64,000 nucleotides of DNA from Actinoplanes octamycinicus (GTDB lineage: Bacteria; Actinomycetota; Actinomycetes; Mycobacteriales; Micromonosporaceae), in contig NZ_JACHNB010000001.1 of the NCBI RefSeq assembly GCF_014205225.1, positions 5,809,501 through 5,873,500 on the forward strand, read 5' to 3'. The position numbers were made by a program, and so were the translations under genes. The notes beneath the pieces were generated by a model that saw only the letters and a list, made by a program, of their open reading frames with translations, searched no databases and was not told the origin of the DNA. Every line of letters starts with the position of its first letter. Within the stretch, counting starts at the first letter, position 1. Shown piece by piece: positions 61,358-64,000 of this stretch.

Positions 61358-61549
61358 CCTCTTCTCCCGTCCGCCTCTCGGGCGTCGGGCCTCTCGCGTG
61401 TCGGGCTTCTTCTCCCGGCCGTCTCTCGCGTGTCGGGCCTCTCGGGCGTTGGGCCTCTCGCGTGTCGGGCCTCTCGGGCGTTGGGCCTCTCGCGTGTCGG
61501 GCCTCTCGCGCGTTGGGCCTCTCAGGTGTCGGACTTTTCGCGTGTCGGG
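61358..61549. repeat. Twelve 16-bp tandem repeats
   Basis: Consecutive 16-bp units, mostly CCTCTCGCGTGTCGGG and CCTCTCGGGCGTTGGG alternating, so there is also a 32-bp higher-order period. Units 1 and 4 are a divergent CCTCTTCTCCCGTCCG type. It fills most of the 359-bp gap between the alcohol dehydrogenase and the tetR stop. Confidence 0.9.
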
Positions 61550-61561
61550 TCTCCTCGTTGG

Positions 61562-62251
61562 TCAGCGGTCTCCCAACTCGGTGATCGACCGCTCCAGCCA
61601 CTCGGCGAGCAGCGTCCGCTCGGCCGCGGTGAGCGCGGGCAGCTCTGGCACCGTCGTCGAGAAAGCCACGGTGACCGCGAGCGGGCCGGCCGAGGGAACA
61701 GCCGGCGCGTCGGTCAGGATCGCCGCCGTCACCGCGTCGAACAGGTGGTCGGCCAGCCCCAGGTCCCGGCGCTCGGGCGGGCTCGCGAGCAGCGCCAGCA
61801 CCGCGCCCGTGCCGGCCGCGTGGATCATGTCGACCGCCCGCTGCTGATCGACACGCAGCAACCCGGCCTCGGCGAGCCGCTGCACCCGGCGCCGCAGCAC
61901 CTGCGCCCCGGCCTCCACCGCCCGCGAGTCCGAGCTGCGGCCCGGCGTGACCAGCAGGGCGAACAGGTCCGGGTTGGCCAGCCCGAAATCCACGTGCACC
62001 TGCCATCCGTCGCGCAGGTCGGCCACCGGATCGTCGGACTCGTCCTGCACGCTCTTCTCCGCCACGTAGGTGGCCATCACCTGCTCGGCGACCGCATCGA
62101 GCAGGCCGTCCTTGTCGCCGAAGAGTCGATAGATCGTCGGCGCCTGCACGCCGGCCGCCGCGGAGACCGCTCGGGTGGTCACCCCGGCGGCCCCGGTCTC
62201 GCGCAGCAGCCGGGTCACGGCCTCGACGATCGCTGCCCTGGTGTTGGTCAC
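61562..62251 (-). CDS. TetR-family regulator
   Basis: 229 residues. Helix-turn-helix: TRAAIVEAVTRLLRETG, GVTTRAVSAAAGVQAPTIYRLFGDKDGLL. Ligand domain follows. GTG start at 62251 with TAGCAT exactly six bases upstream. Divergent from the NmrA-like gene with two palindromes between them. Confidence 0.85.
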   Translation of the reverse strand: MTNTRAAIVEAVTRLLRETGAAGVTTRAVSAAAGVQAPTIYRLFGDKDGLLDAVAEQVMATYVAEKSVQDESDDPVADLRDGWQVHVDFGLANPDLFALLVTPGRSSDSRAVEAGAQVLRRRVQRLAEAGLLRVDQQRAVDMIHAAGTGAVLALLASPPERRDLGLADHLFDAVTAAILTDAPAVPSAGPLAVTVAFSTTVPELPALTAAERTLLAEWLERSITELGDR

Positions 62252-62274
62252 GGATCGATGCTAACAGACTCTTG

Positions 62275-62314
62275 CTATCGCCGATAGTGCAGCGCTAACG
62301 TTGCGGCGTTAGCG
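62275..62314. promoter_or_regulatory. TetR operators between divergent genes
   Basis: CTATCG-C-CGATAG (62275-62287) and CGCTAACG-N6-CGTTAGCG (62293-62314) are two inverted repeats in the 82-bp intergenic region. Either or both may bind the TetR protein; the second lies just before the ribosome site AGGAGGT of the NmrA-like gene. Confidence 0.65.
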
Positions 62315-62333
62315 AAGATAACAGGAGGTCGTC

Positions 62334-63200
62334 ATGATCGTTGTCACCGGTGCCACCGGGCGCCTTGGCTCCCAAGTCGTCGAGCGGTTGCTGAGTCGCA
62401 TCCCGGCGGATCAGGTCGGGGTCAGCGTGCGCGATGTCGCCCGAGCTGCGGCCCTCGCCGGCCGTGGCGTGCGGGTCCGGCAGGGCGACTTCACCGAGCC
62501 ACAGAGCTTGAAGCACGCCTTCGAGGGCGCCACCTCGGCGCTGATCATCTCCGCGGGGATCCGCGGGCACGAGGCCGCCGTCTCGGCGAACCGGGCAGCC
62601 GCCGACGCCGCCTGCGCCGCCGGCGTCGAGCGGATCCTCTACACCAGCCATCAGGCCTGCTCGCCCAGTTCGCTGTTCGCCCCGATGTCGGTGCACGCGG
62701 CCACCGAGGAGCACCTGGCTGGCCTCGGCACCCCGTTCGTCAGCCTGCGCAACGGTTTCTATGCCAGCACCCTCGGGTTCTATCTGCCCGAGGCCCTGGC
62801 GACCGGCCGCTTCACCGTGCCCGATGACGGCCCGGTCTCCTGGACCGCGCATGCCGACCTGGCCGAGGCGGCCGCTGTCGCGCTGACCCGTCCCGAGGCG
62901 TTCGACGGGGTCACGCCGCCCTTGGTGGCCGACCGGACGTGGACGTTCGAGCAGGTGGCCGCCGAGTTGTCCGCGATGCTCGGCCGTGAGATCACCCGGG
63001 TCGTGGCCACCGACGAGCAGTGGCGGGACGCGGCCGTCGAGCGCGGCATGCCACCCCAGGCGGCCGACTTCACGCTGGGCTTCTTCCGCGCCGCCCGCCG
63101 CGGCGAGTTCGACGTGGTCGATCCGGCCCTCCCAACGGTCCTCGACCGCCCGACGACTCCGCTCCGGACCACCCTGGAGGCGGTCGGCGGTCTTGACTGA
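62334..63200 (+). CDS. NmrA-like NAD(P)H-binding oxidoreductase
   Basis: 288 residues. Rossmann motif VVTGATGRLGSQVVERL, then YTSHQACSP and RNGFYASTLGFYL typical of the NmrA/QorB-like atypical SDR group. Probably a quinone or azo reductase-like enzyme, or a redox sensor. ATG follows an AGGAGGT ribosome site. Divergent from tetR, so likely its target. The final codons (EAVGGLD) and stop start a tandem repeat array. Confidence 0.83.
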   Translation: MIVVTGATGRLGSQVVERLLSRIPADQVGVSVRDVARAAALAGRGVRVRQGDFTEPQSLKHAFEGATSALIISAGIRGHEAAVSANRAAADAACAAGVERILYTSHQACSPSSLFAPMSVHAATEEHLAGLGTPFVSLRNGFYASTLGFYLPEALATGRFTVPDDGPVSWTAHADLAEAAAVALTRPEAFDGVTPPLVADRTWTFEQVAAELSAMLGREITRVVATDEQWRDAAVERGMPPQAADFTLGFFRAARRGEFDVVDPALPTVLDRPTTPLRTTLEAVGGLD

Positions 63201-63358
63201 GGGCGTCACCTTCCGGGCGTTGGAGGCGGTCGGCGGTCTTGACTGAGGGTGCCGCCTTCCGGGCGTTGGAGGCGATCGGCGGTCTTGATTGAGGGTGCCG
63301 CCTTCCGGGCGTTGGAGGCGATCGGCGGTCTTGATTGAGGGTGCCGCCTTCCGGATCG
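63175..63358. repeat. Four 46-bp tandem copies of the NmrA-like gene tail
   Basis: Units at 63175, 63221, 63267 and 63313 (46 bp each), followed by a degraded piece to about 63385. Each unit contains GGAGGCG(G/A)TCGGCGGTCTTGA plus the stop (TGA), so each repeats the gene end. Nothing recognisable lies in 63386-63605. Confidence 0.92.
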
Positions 63359-63605
63359 CTCGGGAGGCGATCGGGTGGCCTTGGCCAGGGGCGCCACGTC
63401 GCAGGGCATCCCGGCAGGCGCGCTGCCGTAGCGGTCCGGCCTGTTTCCGCCTGACCTGGGCATCGCCGGCCGCTGACTATTCGATCTGGGGGATGGCGGA
63501 GGCGGGCTGACGACCTACGTTGCCCTTATGGGTCACCGCGAGCCTCATCGGGAAGTCGGGTGTCGATCCGAGGATGAGAGGAGCAGGGACAGATAGGCGA
63601 TCGCG

Positions 63606-64000
63606 GTGCGCAGCTGGATCGATCACGCGGGGGAGGTCGTGACGGAACCCTCGCCGTCCCTGCTGGCGCGGCTCCTCGGAACCGGCGAGCCGCTCTAGCT
63701 GGACATCGAGGACCCGACCGGCGAGCCGCTCTGGCTGGACATCGAGGACCCGACCGGCGAGCCGCTCTGGCTCGACATCGAGGACCCGACCGACGAGGCG
63801 ATCGACCGGCTGGCCGTCCGCCTCGGGCTGCACCCGCTGGCGGTCGAGGACTCGAAGCAGTTCGGCCAGCGCGGCAAGCTGCAGGTGTACGGCGAGGTGA
63901 CGATGCTCGTCGGCTTCGGGCTCGACGAGCAGCTCAGGGAGACGGTCGAGGTCCACTGCTATCACACCGCCGGACTGCTGATCACGCTGCGCCGGGCGCC
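63606..64000 (+). pseudogene. CorA-like magnesium transporter N-terminus, amber-interrupted (partial)
   Basis: The frame from GTG 63606 encodes a CorA cytosolic domain (DEAIDRLAVRLGLHPLAVED, GKLQVYGEVTMLVGF, HCYHTAGLLITLRR) running off the window. A 36-bp unit occurs three times at 63681, 63717 and 63753, giving TGEPLWLDIEDP three times in frame. The first copy has TAG in place of the Trp codon, so the frame is broken after about 30 residues. No ATG or GTG is close behind it. It may be inactive or read through; a sequencing error is also possible. Confidence 0.65.
63681..63788. repeat. Three in-frame 36-bp repeats in the CorA gene
   Basis: Units at 63681, 63717 and 63753 differ at two or three positions. 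The family normally has one such segment (WLDIEDPT-like), so two extra copies were inserted. The unit length of 12 codons keeps the frame. Confidence 0.92.

Noticed and set aside
61358..61549. CRISPR-like array
   Set aside because: Units are contiguous with no unique spacers and no cas genes nearby.
63606..64000. TAG as a pyrrolysine codon in CorA
   Set aside because: No pyrrolysine genes seen and CorA needs none; a mutation or read error is simpler.

Overview
The window is about 64 kb of very GC-rich DNA with short intergenic gaps, many GTG starts and many start codons placed 6 to 7 bases after a TANNNT-like -10 box. Gene content (SCO6745-family protein, PPOX/F420-type flavoprotein, truncated-haemoglobin fusion, YlbL-like Lon protease, NB-ARC/TPR regulator, many TetR/ArsR/MarR/PadR regulators) points to a filamentous actinobacterium. 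Micromonosporaceae (Actinoplanes-like) is my best guess. No rRNA, tRNA, CRISPR array, insertion sequence or prophage was recognised. It looks like ordinary chromosome with one clear accessory island.

Layout. 1-17 kb: 5' end of a membrane protein, an aldo/keto reductase with a MerR-type promoter, an NB-ARC/TPR regulator divergent from a secreted trypsin-like protease, an XRE regulator fused to MgtE-N-like repeats, an SCO6745-family gene and lysR, a small tautomerase, a GDSL esterase, a GGDEF-EAL protein, a subtilisin with a Trp-Ser repeat tail, and small flavin/membrane/SRPBCC/ArsR genes. 18-23 kb: a tightly coupled six-gene operon (SDR epimerase, two GT4-type glycosyltransferases, a MurG-like protein, an unknown protein and a zinc-ribbon protein), probably for surface glycan synthesis. 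23-35 kb: mixed metabolic and regulatory genes (DUF1877, hydrolase, DedA, TolB-like, EamA exporter plus enoyl-CoA hydratase, LysR plus S1 protein, PadR plus membrane partner, a two-component pair).

36-42.8 kb is the accessory island: two tandem caspase-like/partner gene pairs with an alpha/beta hydrolase between them. In the second pair the caspase His/Cys dyad is intact (H122, C172). In the first it is replaced at the same positions (L122, G172). A near-identical 37-bp promoter precedes both units, and the first unit carries a 10-codon remnant of the lost hydrolase start. The partner C-terminus resembles what I remember of CATRA-type conflict domains. This is the best candidate for an undescribed system. 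A TetR fragment lies beside it, and an SMI1/KNR4-like fragment lies at 23.7-24.0 kb.

42.8-64 kb: TauE/SafE permease, ABM-truncated haemoglobin fusion, GH16-like protein, PDZ-less Lon-like protease, small membrane and HEAT proteins, LD-carboxypeptidase, an ABC exporter divergent from its two-component system, several divergent regulator/enzyme pairs with clear palindromic operators (HxlR, MarR, TetR), a second GGDEF-EAL protein with a degenerate cyclase site, an alcohol dehydrogenase, and a CorA gene interrupted by an amber codon inside a 36-bp triplication.

A second theme is short tandem arrays (16, 32, 33, 36, 46 and 53 bp units). Several copy the last codons and stop of the neighbouring gene. 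They occur at five gene ends and once inside a gene.
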